Origin: an uncultured Lachnospiraceae bacterium
GTDB lineage: Bacteria > Bacillota > Clostridia > Lachnospirales > Lachnospiraceae
Reading direction: 5' to 3'
NCBI GenBank assembly: GCA_910586275.1
Contig: CAJUIM010000085.1
Location: 1 to 16,411, forward strand
DNA length: 16,411 nucleotides
Made by a program: the position numbers and the translations under genes. The notes below the pieces were generated by a model. The model saw only the letters and a program-made list of their open reading frames with translations, was not told the origin of the DNA and did not search any database. The stretch's first letter is position 1, and each line of letters opens with the position of its first letter. Positions 1 through 7,508 of this stretch are shown here, piece by piece.

Positions 1-80
1 CAGTTCCGCTGCTGCCGGCCACTAAAAAAACTCGCGCACGGGCGTCCGCCTCCCACATTACATTCAGACTGAACTGTTAC
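1..80 (-). repeat. Left copy of an ~80-bp inverted repeat
   Basis: The sequence matches the reverse complement of 16294-16374 with three substitutions and one single-base gap. On the - strand it starts with a TTCAG/CTGAA mini-palindrome, passes through a very GC-rich core and ends in a run of seven T, so it resembles a small transcript or terminator module pointing out of the window. It may extend beyond base 1. No ORF in it looks real. Its identity is unknown to me; a dispersed chromosomal repeat is the simplest reading. Confidence 0.8.
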
Positions 81-109
81 GTTTGCCGTAGGTTTTCCGA
101 CAAATTGCC

Positions 110-138
110 TTGCAGAAATGCACAAAATAATTTATCAT
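110..138 (+). promoter_or_regulatory. Candidate promoter of the CdaR-type regulator
   Basis: TTGCAG (110-115) is followed after exactly 17 bp by TATCAT (133-138), which would start transcription near 145. This fits translation from the ATG at 199 and argues against the ATG at 118, which would lie upstream of the transcript start. The assignment rests only on consensus matching. Confidence 0.4.
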
Positions 139-198
139 TGTATTAGATACGGTTGCAGAGTGGCTTATTTAGTTTTTGGAAAGGCATGGGTTTGGGAT

Positions 199-1287
199 AT
201 GATATCAAGTCAGGTGATTAAGACAAGCATTGAGGAATTGCACGGCATAACAAAAGTGGATCTTTGCGTATTTGATTTGGACGGTATGGTAGTAGCATCC
301 ACATTTGATGCAAAATTGGTTATGGCAGGAATCGTTACGGATTTTGCGGCTTCTCCGGCAGACAGTCAGGTAATCGGCGCAGACCATTTGCTGAAGATAC
401 GGGATGAAGGGGAACTTATATATATTCTGATTGCAAGAGGGACAAGCGATGAGGCATATATGATAGGGAAAATAGCCGTTTGCCAGATTCAGAACCTGAT
501 TGTTGCATATAAAGAGCGTTTTGACCGCAATAATTTTTTTCAAAATTTGCTTTTGGATAATTTGCTGTTGGTTGATATTTATAACCGTGCGAAGAAACTC
601 CATATCGAGGCAGCCGTACCCAGAGTTATCATTATCGTGGAAACGAAAGTGGAGAAGGATGGGACTGCTTCGGAGCTGCTGTCAGGATTATTTTCCAATC
701 AGTCGGGAGATTATATTACGGCAGTGGATGAAAGCAATGTTATTTTGATTAAGTCATTGGAAGAGGGAGAAGGGTACGAAGTTGTGGAACAGACGGCGCA
801 GACAATTGTGGATATGATGAGCACGGAGGCTATGCTGAATGTGCGCGTGGCATATGGCACTATTGTTGGCGAACTGAAAGATGTGTCTAAATCGTATAAA
901 GAGGCGAAAATGGCTTTGGATGTAGGGAAAATCTTCTATGTGGAGAAGAAAGTCAATGCCTATAATACATTGGGAATCGGAAGGCTGATTTACCAGCTGC
1001 CGATTAACCTGTGCAAGATTTTTATCGAAGAGATTTTTGGGGATAATGTGCCTATGGAGTTTGACGAAGAGACATTGAATACCATAAATAAATTCTTTGA
1101 AAATAATCTGAATGTCTCGGAAACCTCCAGGCAGTTGTTTGTACACCGCAATACCCTTGTATATAGGATTGAAAAACTGGAAAAAAGCACAGGGCTGGAT
1201 ATCCGTACCTTTGACGATGCCCTGACTTTTAAAATAGCCCTAATGGTTGTTAATTATATGAAATATTTGGATACATTGGAATATTAA
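199..1287 (+). CDS. CdaR/PucR-type sugar-diacid transcriptional regulator
   Basis: The 362-residue protein has the architecture of CdaR (sugar diacid regulator) proteins. The first ~130 residues, starting MISSQVIKTSIEEL, match the putative sugar-diacid-binding domain. A GGDEF-like middle follows, and the last ~60 residues form a PucR-type helix-turn-helix with the characteristic VHRNTLVYRIEKLE stretch. Relatives respond to glycerate or glucarate and activate genes for organic or sugar acid use; the ligand here is unknown. An in-frame ATG at 118 would add 27 residues unlike the family, and a promoter-like pair at 110-138 favours 199, although the ribosome site (GGAAAGG, 178-184) is distant. 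It converges on the araC-type gene with 12 bp between stops, so it is not in the same operon. A role in pectin-derived acid metabolism would be inference only. Confidence 0.85.
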   Translation: MISSQVIKTSIEELHGITKVDLCVFDLDGMVVASTFDAKLVMAGIVTDFAASPADSQVIGADHLLKIRDEGELIYILIARGTSDEAYMIGKIAVCQIQNLIVAYKERFDRNNFFQNLLLDNLLLVDIYNRAKKLHIEAAVPRVIIIVETKVEKDGTASELLSGLFSNQSGDYITAVDESNVILIKSLEEGEGYEVVEQTAQTIVDMMSTEAMLNVRVAYGTIVGELKDVSKSYKEAKMALDVGKIFYVEKKVNAYNTLGIGRLIYQLPINLCKIFIEEIFGDNVPMEFDEETLNTINKFFENNLNVSETSRQLFVHRNTLVYRIEKLEKSTGLDIRTFDDALTFKIALMVVNYMKYLDTLEY

Positions 1288-1299
1288 TAAACCAAATTG

Positions 1300-2262
1300 T
1301 TATGTTTTCTCAGGATAAAGCCAGCCCGCATATTCTAAAATGGACTGGCTTTCTTTCTTGTCTGCCAATGCCATCTGCTTGCGGTACTCTCTGGGAGATA
1401 CTTGCATGATTTTTATGAAAAAGCGGTTAAAGCTGGATACGGAGCGGAAGCCGGTGGACTCCGAAATATCCAGAATGGAATCTTCCGTGCTGCGCAGCAG
1501 CTTGCAGGCATTTATGATTCTGGTGTTGTTGACATATTCCAGCGGAGAGATGCCCATGATTTCATGGAAGACCCGGCGGAAGTGTGCGGGACTCCAGTGG
1601 CAGAGTGCGGCTAAGTGGTCAACGGAAAAGGCAGAGGCGAAATTGTTTTCGATGTAGTCCAAGGCAGGGGCGATTTCCAATGTGTTTTCGGCAAGCATGG
1701 CCTGTCCGCTGCCGTCCGGAGAGAGCGGTTCCGCTTCATGCTGTATGCGGTACAGTTCGATATAGAGTGCCAGCAGCAGGCCTCGGACGCTGAGCTGGTA
1801 TCCCGGTTTCTGTTCTTCCATTTCCTGGATGACTTGCAGAGCCAGATTATGCACTTTCGGGTAAATATCTTTGCCCAATATGTATTTATAAGCTTGGAAA
1901 GTGGTGATGGAGAGGTCATAATTGTTCCAGGAACTGGAGAGAAGGTTGCGGAACATCCCTTCCGGGTCGAGGAATAAATAGGACCAGTGGCTTTCCGTGC
2001 CGCTGGAGGAATAGGTAGTGTGCGGGATGTTGCGTGGGATACAGGTAACATCCCCTTCCTTGAAATGCAGGGAATTGCCGCAGAATTCCAAGGTACCGCT
2101 GTCGCTGTGGCACACGCCGATTTCCAGACAGTTGTGGAAGTGGAGACGGCCGCTGGGAATGTCCGATATTTTCCAGTAATCTCCGGAAAGCAGGAGGGCA
2201 GGGAAGTGCAAGGGGAGGAAGTAGTTGCGGTATTCAATAATGACTTTTTTTGGCTTTGGCAT
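1300..2262 (-). CDS. AraC-family transcriptional regulator, probable regulator of the adjacent operon
   Basis: The 320-residue protein has an N-terminal cupin-type sensing domain (residues ~30-110, with HFHNCLEIG and the later PRNIPHTTY typical of AraC ligand pockets). Two C-terminal helix-turn-helix motifs span ~210-305: FSVDHLAALCHWSPAHFRRV, and ILDISESTGFRSVSSFNRFF followed by SPREYRK. The reading frame is open back to 2496, but the start at 2262 (MPKPKK) is chosen because a GAAAGGA site lies ~10 bases upstream and the extra 78 residues are hydrophobic, low-complexity and unlike the family. The gene is divergent from the transporter/pectin operon, the usual arrangement for an AraC regulator controlling a sugar-use operon. 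The likely inducer is an oligosaccharide or rhamnose-containing intermediate (inference). Confidence 0.92.
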   Translation of the reverse strand: MPKPKKVIIEYRNYFLPLHFPALLLSGDYWKISDIPSGRLHFHNCLEIGVCHSDSGTLEFCGNSLHFKEGDVTCIPRNIPHTTYSSSGTESHWSYLFLDPEGMFRNLLSSSWNNYDLSITTFQAYKYILGKDIYPKVHNLALQVIQEMEEQKPGYQLSVRGLLLALYIELYRIQHEAEPLSPDGSGQAMLAENTLEIAPALDYIENNFASAFSVDHLAALCHWSPAHFRRVFHEIMGISPLEYVNNTRIINACKLLRSTEDSILDISESTGFRSVSSFNRFFIKIMQVSPREYRKQMALADKKESQSILEYAGWLYPEKT

Positions 2263-2335
2263 AGAGGATTTTCCTTTCTTTGCTTTTGTGCAGTTTGACA
2301 GTTGCCGGCAATCATGCAGAAAAGCAATTTTATAA

Positions 2336-2364
2336 AATAAAAATAATATAATTTTCACAGTCAA
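2336..2364 (-). promoter_or_regulatory. Candidate promoter of the araC-type gene
   Basis: On the - strand, TTGACT (2364-2359) is followed after 17 bp by TTTATT (2341-2336). The -35 matches five of six consensus bases and the -10 four of six. A transcript from here would have a ~65-base leader before the ATG at 2262. Confidence 0.35.
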
Positions 2365-2540
2365 ATCACAGCGCAAATCAGAAAATGCAGAAATTTCCAC
2401 AAAAAAATAAGAAGAAAAATGATAAAATAAATAAAATGCACAATGTAATCCGTATTGCTGCCAAGTAAAGCATATCATAAATGCACGTTTTTGCATAGTA
2501 TTTAGATGAGAATGATTAGAAAGGGATTGGCGATTTTATA

Positions 2541-2546
2541 TATAAT
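2541..2546 (+). promoter_or_regulatory. Candidate -10 box of the pectin operon promoter
   Basis: A perfect TATAAT lies ~54 bases upstream of the first operon gene, in a very AT-rich setting. At 17-19 bp upstream I find only poor -35 matches (AGAAAG or TTAGAA). A strong -10 without a -35 is what an activator-dependent, AraC-controlled promoter would look like, but this remains inference. Confidence 0.4.
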
Positions 2547-2599
2547 TAATAAAAATAAAAGTTATATAAATACATATCAGATATGGAGGAGGTTATAAG

Positions 2600-3553
2600 A
2601 TGGCGAAAAGCAAAGCTTCGGCGGCACCGAATGTAAAGAATACAACGTCATGGAGAAATGCTTTTAAAAGAGACTGGCAATTATATTTGCTGCTGGCGTT
2701 TCCTATATTGATGGTTATCCTGTTCAGTTATGCCGCATATCCGGGACTGCGCATGGTGTTCATGGATTATAAGCCTGCAAAAGGCTATAGCGGGAGCAAT
2801 TGGGTAGGGATGGAAACCTTTGTGAAGATTTTTAAGGATAAGGACTTCCATAGAGCGTTGAAAAACTCGGTTGTTTTCAATCTGCTTGATTTGCTGATCG
2901 GTTTTCCTATGCCCGTTATTCTTGCATTGATTTTAAATGAATTGCGTTTTAAAGGCTTTAAAAAGGTAAGCCAGACAATCCTCTATCTGCCTCATTTCCT
3001 TTCTTGGGCGGTTATCGGAAGCGTAGCCTATACTATGTTCCGCCCGTCTACCGGACTTGTGAATATTGCTTTGATGAAGGCAGGGGTTATTGCCGAGGGG
3101 ATTCCGTTCCTGACGGAGAAATGGCATTGGGCTTTCTCTTATCTGTTTATCGGTGTATGGCAGACGATGGGATGGGGAACCATTATATATCTTGCGGCGA
3201 TTACAGGCATCAGCGGGGAACTTTACGAAGCGGCGATGATTGACGGAGCGAACCGTTGGAAGCGTATGTGGCATATTACTCTCCCGGGTATTAAGGGGAC
3301 GGTGGTGACAATGCTGATTATGAATCTGGGTCGTATTATGGGGAGCAACTTGGAACGTCTGACGGCTTTTGAAAACAGCCAGGTAAAGGACTTCCAGTAC
3401 CAGTTGGCGGTTTACATATATGAGAAAGGTCTGCAGAACGGAAAATTCAGTATGTCCACAGCGGTAAACCTATTCCAGTCTCTGGTAGGGGTTATGCTTG
3501 TATTGATTGCTGATAGGATTGCCAAGAAACTCGGCGAAGAAGGATTGCTATAG
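2600..3553 (+). CDS. ABC sugar transporter permease, LplB/YtcP type (first subunit)
   Basis: The 317-residue integral membrane protein is one of two permeases of a carbohydrate-uptake (CUT1) ABC importer. After a lysine-rich N-terminus (~1-25) it shows about six hydrophobic segments. The EAA loop that docks the ATPase is at residues 210-216 (EAAMIDG, then RWKRMWHITLPGI). Phrases such as YAAYPGLRMVFMDYKPAKGY and LNLGRIMGSNLER-like text near 245 are typical of the LplB branch, which handles complex oligosaccharides. Translation starts at 2600 behind GGAGGAGGT six bases away. It is the first gene of the operon, and the second permease begins 11 bases after its stop. No ATPase gene is present nearby, consistent with a shared MsmX-type ATPase. 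Substrate is inferred from the neighbours as rhamnogalacturonan oligosaccharides. Confidence 0.93.
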   Translation: MAKSKASAAPNVKNTTSWRNAFKRDWQLYLLLAFPILMVILFSYAAYPGLRMVFMDYKPAKGYSGSNWVGMETFVKIFKDKDFHRALKNSVVFNLLDLLIGFPMPVILALILNELRFKGFKKVSQTILYLPHFLSWAVIGSVAYTMFRPSTGLVNIALMKAGVIAEGIPFLTEKWHWAFSYLFIGVWQTMGWGTIIYLAAITGISGELYEAAMIDGANRWKRMWHITLPGIKGTVVTMLIMNLGRIMGSNLERLTAFENSQVKDFQYQLAVYIYEKGLQNGKFSMSTAVNLFQSLVGVMLVLIADRIAKKLGEEGLL

Positions 3554-3564
3554 GAGGTGGCGTA

Positions 3565-4497
3565 ATGGCTAAGAAAAACGGAGAAGTAGTGAGGGGAGCG
3601 GAACAGTCATCGCCGGACGGAAGCAGAGCGATCAGCAAGTTCCGTATCAGCGATTTTGTTATGATAGCTTTTGTTACGATATTATGTGCCACCTGTGTCG
3701 TTCCGTTTCTTCATGTGGGTGCGAAATCTATATCAAGTGACAGCGCAGTAATTGCAAAGAGTGTTTATTTCTGGCCGAAAGGGATAAATTTTGAGGCATA
3801 TAAGGCGATTTTCAGAGATGGCAGTTTGGTTTATGCCATGGGATATAGTGTGGTGGTAACGGTGATTTTTACCATCTTGGGGTTGTTGGTATGTACTTGC
3901 GCGGCATATCCGCTTTCTAAAAAGAGGCTGAAAGGGAAGCTGTTCTTTACCTTGATGCTAATGATACCGATGTATTTTACGGCAGGTATTATCCCTTCCT
4001 ATTTATTGATGAAGGATTTGAAGCTTTTGGATAATATGTGGGTACTGATCTGGCCTTTGATTTATTCTCCATATAATATGCTGATTATGAAGACTTATCT
4101 GCAAAGCAATATTCCGGACAGTTTGGAGGAATCGGCATTTCTGGACGGTGCAAGCAATATCCAGATACTGACTAAGATTGTGGTTCCTCTGTCTAAGCCG
4201 ATTATAGCTACATTGTCTCTTTTCTATGCGGTAGGGCGTTGGAATTCTTATGCGGATAATATGTACTATATTAAGACAGACAAACTGAAACTGGTAAATT
4301 ATAAGCTGTTTCAGATGGTGGCATCGGCATCGGAGGCACAGTCAGCAACTCTTTCCGAGGCGGCGGCAGTAACCAGCACGCCGGAGGTTTTGCAGGCAGC
4401 ATGTATTATGTTTGTAACGCTTCCTATTATATGTTTATATCCGTTTGCACAGAAATATTTTGTGAAAGGTGCAATGATTGGGGCCGTGAAGGGATAA
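3565..4497 (+). CDS. ABC sugar transporter permease, YtcP type (second subunit)
   Basis: The 310-residue protein is the second membrane subunit of the importer. It has a charged N-terminus (~1-25), a first membrane segment near 32-50, and about five more. The EAA-like ATPase-docking loop is at 188-195 (EESAFLDG, followed by QILTKIVVPLSKP). The carboxyl end, LYPFAQKYFVKGAMIGAVKG, is characteristic of the YtcP/AraQ-like permeases that pair with LplB-type partners. It starts at 3565 behind AGGAGGTGG that partly overlaps the upstream stop, suggesting coupled translation. The assignment as partner of the preceding permease follows from order, spacing and family; the transported sugar is inferred from context. 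Confidence 0.93.
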   Translation: MAKKNGEVVRGAEQSSPDGSRAISKFRISDFVMIAFVTILCATCVVPFLHVGAKSISSDSAVIAKSVYFWPKGINFEAYKAIFRDGSLVYAMGYSVVVTVIFTILGLLVCTCAAYPLSKKRLKGKLFFTLMLMIPMYFTAGIIPSYLLMKDLKLLDNMWVLIWPLIYSPYNMLIMKTYLQSNIPDSLEESAFLDGASNIQILTKIVVPLSKPIIATLSLFYAVGRWNSYADNMYYIKTDKLKLVNYKLFQMVASASEAQSATLSEAAAVTSTPEVLQAACIMFVTLPIICLYPFAQKYFVKGAMIGAVKG

Positions 4498-4499
4498 CG

Positions 4500-4551
4500 G
4501 TAGTTTTCCGGGAAACCGGATTTATATAAGTTACATAGAAGCAAAAACTAC
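4500..4551 (+). promoter_or_regulatory. Intercistronic structured RNA before the binding-protein gene
   Basis: GTAGTTTT (4500-4507) and AAAACTAC (4544-4551) are an exact 8-base inverted repeat. Just inside the left arm is a compact hairpin, CCGG-GAAA-CCGG (4508-4519), with a GNRA-type tetraloop. There is no T-run, so a terminator is unlikely. The structure lies between the permeases and the solute-binding protein, where RNA structure often lets the binding protein be made in excess; that role is inferred. Confidence 0.4.
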
Positions 4552-4579
4552 AAATTATTTTCAAAAGGAGGATTTCATT

Positions 4580-6343
4580 ATGAAGAAGAGATATCTTCAG
4601 AAACTTATGGCCGGAGTGCTTGCCGGGGTTATGGCAATGAGTATGCTTGCCGGATGCGGCGGCGATTCGGGTGCGGAGACGGCGGCAGATGCGCCTGCAG
4701 CACCTGCGGAGACAGAAGCGGAGGCACCTGCAGAGAACACGGAAGAAAATGCAGAGGCTCCGGAGGCTGAATCGGCGGATACGGAAGAAGCGGCCGCAGG
4801 TGGTGCAGGCATGGAAAGCTGGGAAGCTTTTGCCGACAATGTAACAATTAAAATCCCTGTATATGACAGAGGCGTGGAAGGTGTTCCTGCCATTGGTGAA
4901 AACTATTGGGAAAAATGGATTCAGGAGAATTTCGGCGACCAGTATAATATTACGGTAGAGTTTGAGCCGATTACCCGTACCGACGTGCTGACTTCCTATT
5001 CTTTGCTGGCAGCAGCGGAAGATTTGCCGACTATCTTGATGGAATATGACTATCCGAAGCTGGCGCAGTGGGCAAATGACGGTTATCTGACGACTTACGA
5101 TATTGACCAGTTTGCAGAAATAGCTCCCACTTATTATAACAGAATGGTAGAACTGGATCAGATTCAGTATACGACCATGAATGACGAACGTTACTTTGTG
5201 CTGGCAGAAAGGCCGTATTACAATACTAACTATACCTTTGTTACTTTCTACCGCCAAGATTGGCTGGAGCAGATCGGCTTGGATAAATACCCGACTACAT
5301 GGGCAGATGAAAAAGCGATGTATCAGAAGCTGAAGGATGAGGGGATCTGTGATTATCCGGCAGGCGGCCATATGGCAAGCGAAGCGGGCGTGGACCAGAA
5401 CTATGTATTCCGTACCTATCCGCAGGATGAACTGACTTGGGCAACGGTAGGGCATTATGCAATCCCGGCACTGAGCAGCGATGCGCAGAAGGGCTTCCTT
5501 AAGAGGGAGAACGATCTTTATAATTTAGGCTTTAAGAATCCCGAATATTATATTACGGATTTGGAAACCGACAAGGCGAACTTTGTAAACGGCGACAGCC
5601 TGTTTTTTGCCGGCTATATTTCCGCAGAAGTAGACTTCGTGAAGGCATTTTATGAGCAGAACCCGGATGGTAAGCTGGGCATTAAGATTTCCGAAAATGT
5701 AGTGGATACTGCAGAAGGTACCGTGCCTTACGCATTCCGTTCCAACAACCCTTGGGGTATGATGATTGGTTTCTCTTCACAGGCAACCGAAGATCAGATT
5801 AAGGCTGCTATGATGTATATGGAGTGGATGACACAGGAAGAAAACCTTTTTGCTATGCAGTGGGGAGCAGAAGGAGAGCACTATGAGATGCAGGACGGAC
5901 TTCCGGTACAGATTGAGTATACGGGAAGCGACAAGACACAGGGCTTCAACAACAACAAAGACTATTGGTGCGTAACGATTGAGGCGAGGACGGCAGGTAC
6001 GATTGAAGACGTGATTGCGGCTTCTTCACCGAAGAACGTTCCTCAGGATTTCACACAGGATATTATTGAAAACTACAAGGGACAGGTTGCGTTGGCTGAA
6101 GCAGGCTATTCTGTAGTTGACTGCAATTACTCTGTAGTGATCGAGAGCGAAGGCGAATATCAGGCAACGCTGCTTTCTCTTTATACAGAATATAGGGATC
6201 AGCTGACTATGTGCAAGCCAGAAGAATTCGATGCGCTGTATGATGAATTATCCCAGAAATATCTGGATGCAGGTTATCAGGACATTATCGATGAAAGGGC
6301 AGAAGCTTACAATGCCGGCAGCAGCACGAAGCTTCCCCAATAA
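4580..6343 (+). CDS. Lipoprotein solute-binding protein of the oligosaccharide ABC importer
   Basis: The 587-residue protein is an extracellular solute-binding protein of the large LplA/YtcQ-like type, longer than the ~420 residues of ordinary sugar-binding proteins. A lipoprotein signal peptide is clear: basic KKRYLQK, a hydrophobic core, and the lipobox LAGC with the lipidated cysteine at 26. Residues ~32-77 are an Ala/Glu/Pro-rich acidic linker that would hold the binding domain away from the membrane and through the wall. The mature domain begins near NVTIKIPVYDRG, with SYSLLAAAEDLPTILMEY typical of the family. It starts at 4580 behind AAAGGAGGA. Its place after two permeases makes it the substrate-capture subunit; rhamnogalacturonan-I fragments are the inferred ligand. 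Confidence 0.93.
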   Translation: MKKRYLQKLMAGVLAGVMAMSMLAGCGGDSGAETAADAPAAPAETEAEAPAENTEENAEAPEAESADTEEAAAGGAGMESWEAFADNVTIKIPVYDRGVEGVPAIGENYWEKWIQENFGDQYNITVEFEPITRTDVLTSYSLLAAAEDLPTILMEYDYPKLAQWANDGYLTTYDIDQFAEIAPTYYNRMVELDQIQYTTMNDERYFVLAERPYYNTNYTFVTFYRQDWLEQIGLDKYPTTWADEKAMYQKLKDEGICDYPAGGHMASEAGVDQNYVFRTYPQDELTWATVGHYAIPALSSDAQKGFLKRENDLYNLGFKNPEYYITDLETDKANFVNGDSLFFAGYISAEVDFVKAFYEQNPDGKLGIKISENVVDTAEGTVPYAFRSNNPWGMMIGFSSQATEDQIKAAMMYMEWMTQEENLFAMQWGAEGEHYEMQDGLPVQIEYTGSDKTQGFNNNKDYWCVTIEARTAGTIEDVIAASSPKNVPQDFTQDIIENYKGQVALAEAGYSVVDCNYSVVIESEGEYQATLLSLYTEYRDQLTMCKPEEFDALYDELSQKYLDAGYQDIIDERAEAYNAGSSTKLPQ

Positions 6344-6390
6344 TCAGCTTTGGATTGGGTAAAAGAACCGGATAATCCGTGAACTAAGGG

Positions 6391-6418
6391 CAGCCCTTCG
6401 GTGAAGACCGGAGGGCTG
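6391..6418 (+). promoter_or_regulatory. Strong intercistronic hairpin after the binding-protein gene
   Basis: A 12-bp stem runs from CAGCCCTTCGGT to ACCGGAGGGCTG and closes on a GAAG loop; one pair is a G-T wobble. It is followed by TATCTGTATAG, not a T-run, and the next gene starts 36 bases later with its own good ribosome site. It therefore more likely stabilises the upstream mRNA end or partly attenuates transcription than terminates fully, which would also raise the importer's dose relative to the enzymes. Confidence 0.65.
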
Positions 6419-6454
6419 TATCTGTATAGAGCATAACCGGAATTAGGAGGCTGT

Positions 6455-7507
6455 ATGTTAAAACTGGATGTGGATAAGAAAGAAATAGAAGCGGTGATTG
6501 ACCGTATTGTAAAGAAAACAATGAATATGGACCTGACTTGGGATTGGCCTTGCGGCGTGGCTTATTATGGGGTCAGCGATGCATGGGAGAAGACCGGGAA
6601 GGAAGAATATCTGACGCTGCTGAAAGACCGGATAGATGAACTGATCGACTTGGGGCTGCCCAAGGCATGGACGGTGAATGCCTGTGCCATGGGACACTGC
6701 CTGATCACTCTTTATAAGGCAACGGGAGATAAGAAATATTATGATATTCTTATGAGCAAGGTAGAATATATTTCGAAAGAAGCGTTGAGGTTTGGGGACA
6801 ATGTGCTGCAGCATACGGTTTCCGCCAAAAATGATTTTCCGGAACAGGCTTGGGCAGATACTTTGTTTATGGCAGCTTATCTGCTTCTGCGGGTAGGCGT
6901 GATGAATAAGGATGAGGAAATGGTCAACGATGCGCTGAATCAGTACTATTGGCATATAAAATATCTGCAGAACCCAAGCAGCGGATTTTTCTACCATGGC
7001 TATAATAATATTGACAAAAGCCATATGTCCGGTATGTATTGGGGGAGAGCCAATGCCTGGGCGGCTTTTACCATGTCTAAGGTAAGCGATACGCTGCCGG
7101 AGTGTTATCTTTATCCAAAATATATGGATGTGGCAGGCTCGCTGAACGAACAGCTTGCGGCACTCAAGACAGTGCAGACGGAGAACGGGCTATGGCGCAC
7201 TATACTGGACGACGGGGAATCGTATGAAGAAATTTCCGCTTCCGCAGGAATTGCGGCCGCTATGCTGACAAGAGGAAATCCGCTGCATTCCAAATATCTG
7301 AAAAAATCAATCAGGGGTCTGCTGGACAATGTGAGTGAGGACGGGAAAGTGATGAATGTATCGGCAGGCACTGCCGTTATGAAGGACAAAGAAGGATACC
7401 GAGGCATTTCCAAAGACTGGATACAAGGCTGGGGGCAGGGACTGGCTCTTTCTTTCTTTGCCACTCTGTTGGTATATGATACCATAGAAAAAGATGGAGC
7501 ACTTTGA
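6455..7507 (+). CDS. GH105/GH88-type unsaturated rhamnogalacturonyl hydrolase (YteR-like)
   Basis: The 350-residue protein matches the alpha/alpha-barrel hydrolases that remove the 4,5-unsaturated galacturonic acid left on the non-reducing end of pectin fragments by lyases. They act by hydrating the double bond, not by classical glycoside hydrolysis. Visible family features are WPCGVAYYGVSDAWEKTG (~30-47), AWADTLFMAAYLLLRVG with D135 in the place of the catalytic aspartate, WGRANAW (196-202) and KDWIQGWGQGLAL near the end. The length fits YteR-like enzymes (~370). No signal peptide is seen, so it should act in the cytoplasm on imported oligosaccharides. It starts at 6455 behind AGGAGG and its stop lies one base before the next gene's preferred start. 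GH105 versus GH88 cannot be settled by eye; GH105 fits the neighbours better. Confidence 0.85.
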   Translation: MLKLDVDKKEIEAVIDRIVKKTMNMDLTWDWPCGVAYYGVSDAWEKTGKEEYLTLLKDRIDELIDLGLPKAWTVNACAMGHCLITLYKATGDKKYYDILMSKVEYISKEALRFGDNVLQHTVSAKNDFPEQAWADTLFMAAYLLLRVGVMNKDEEMVNDALNQYYWHIKYLQNPSSGFFYHGYNNIDKSHMSGMYWGRANAWAAFTMSKVSDTLPECYLYPKYMDVAGSLNEQLAALKTVQTENGLWRTILDDGESYEEISASAGIAAAMLTRGNPLHSKYLKKSIRGLLDNVSEDGKVMNVSAGTAVMKDKEGYRGISKDWIQGWGQGLALSFFATLLVYDTIEKDGAL

Positions 7508-7508
7508 T

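Larger units (their letters stand above)
2263..2599. other. Divergent regulatory region between araC-type gene and operon
   Basis: This 337-bp AT-rich stretch holds no convincing gene and must contain both promoters. A TGCAT/ATGCA inverted repeat (2481-2485 and 2492-2496, 6-bp spacer) lies ~45 bp upstream of the operon's -10 and could be part of an operator, but five-base arms are weak evidence. I see no clear catabolite-repression (cre) site. Confidence 0.6.

Noticed and set aside
4427..5455. 342-codon open frame on the - strand
   Set aside because: It is antisense to the permease end and the binding-protein gene, is Cys/Arg/Phe-rich and has no family resemblance.
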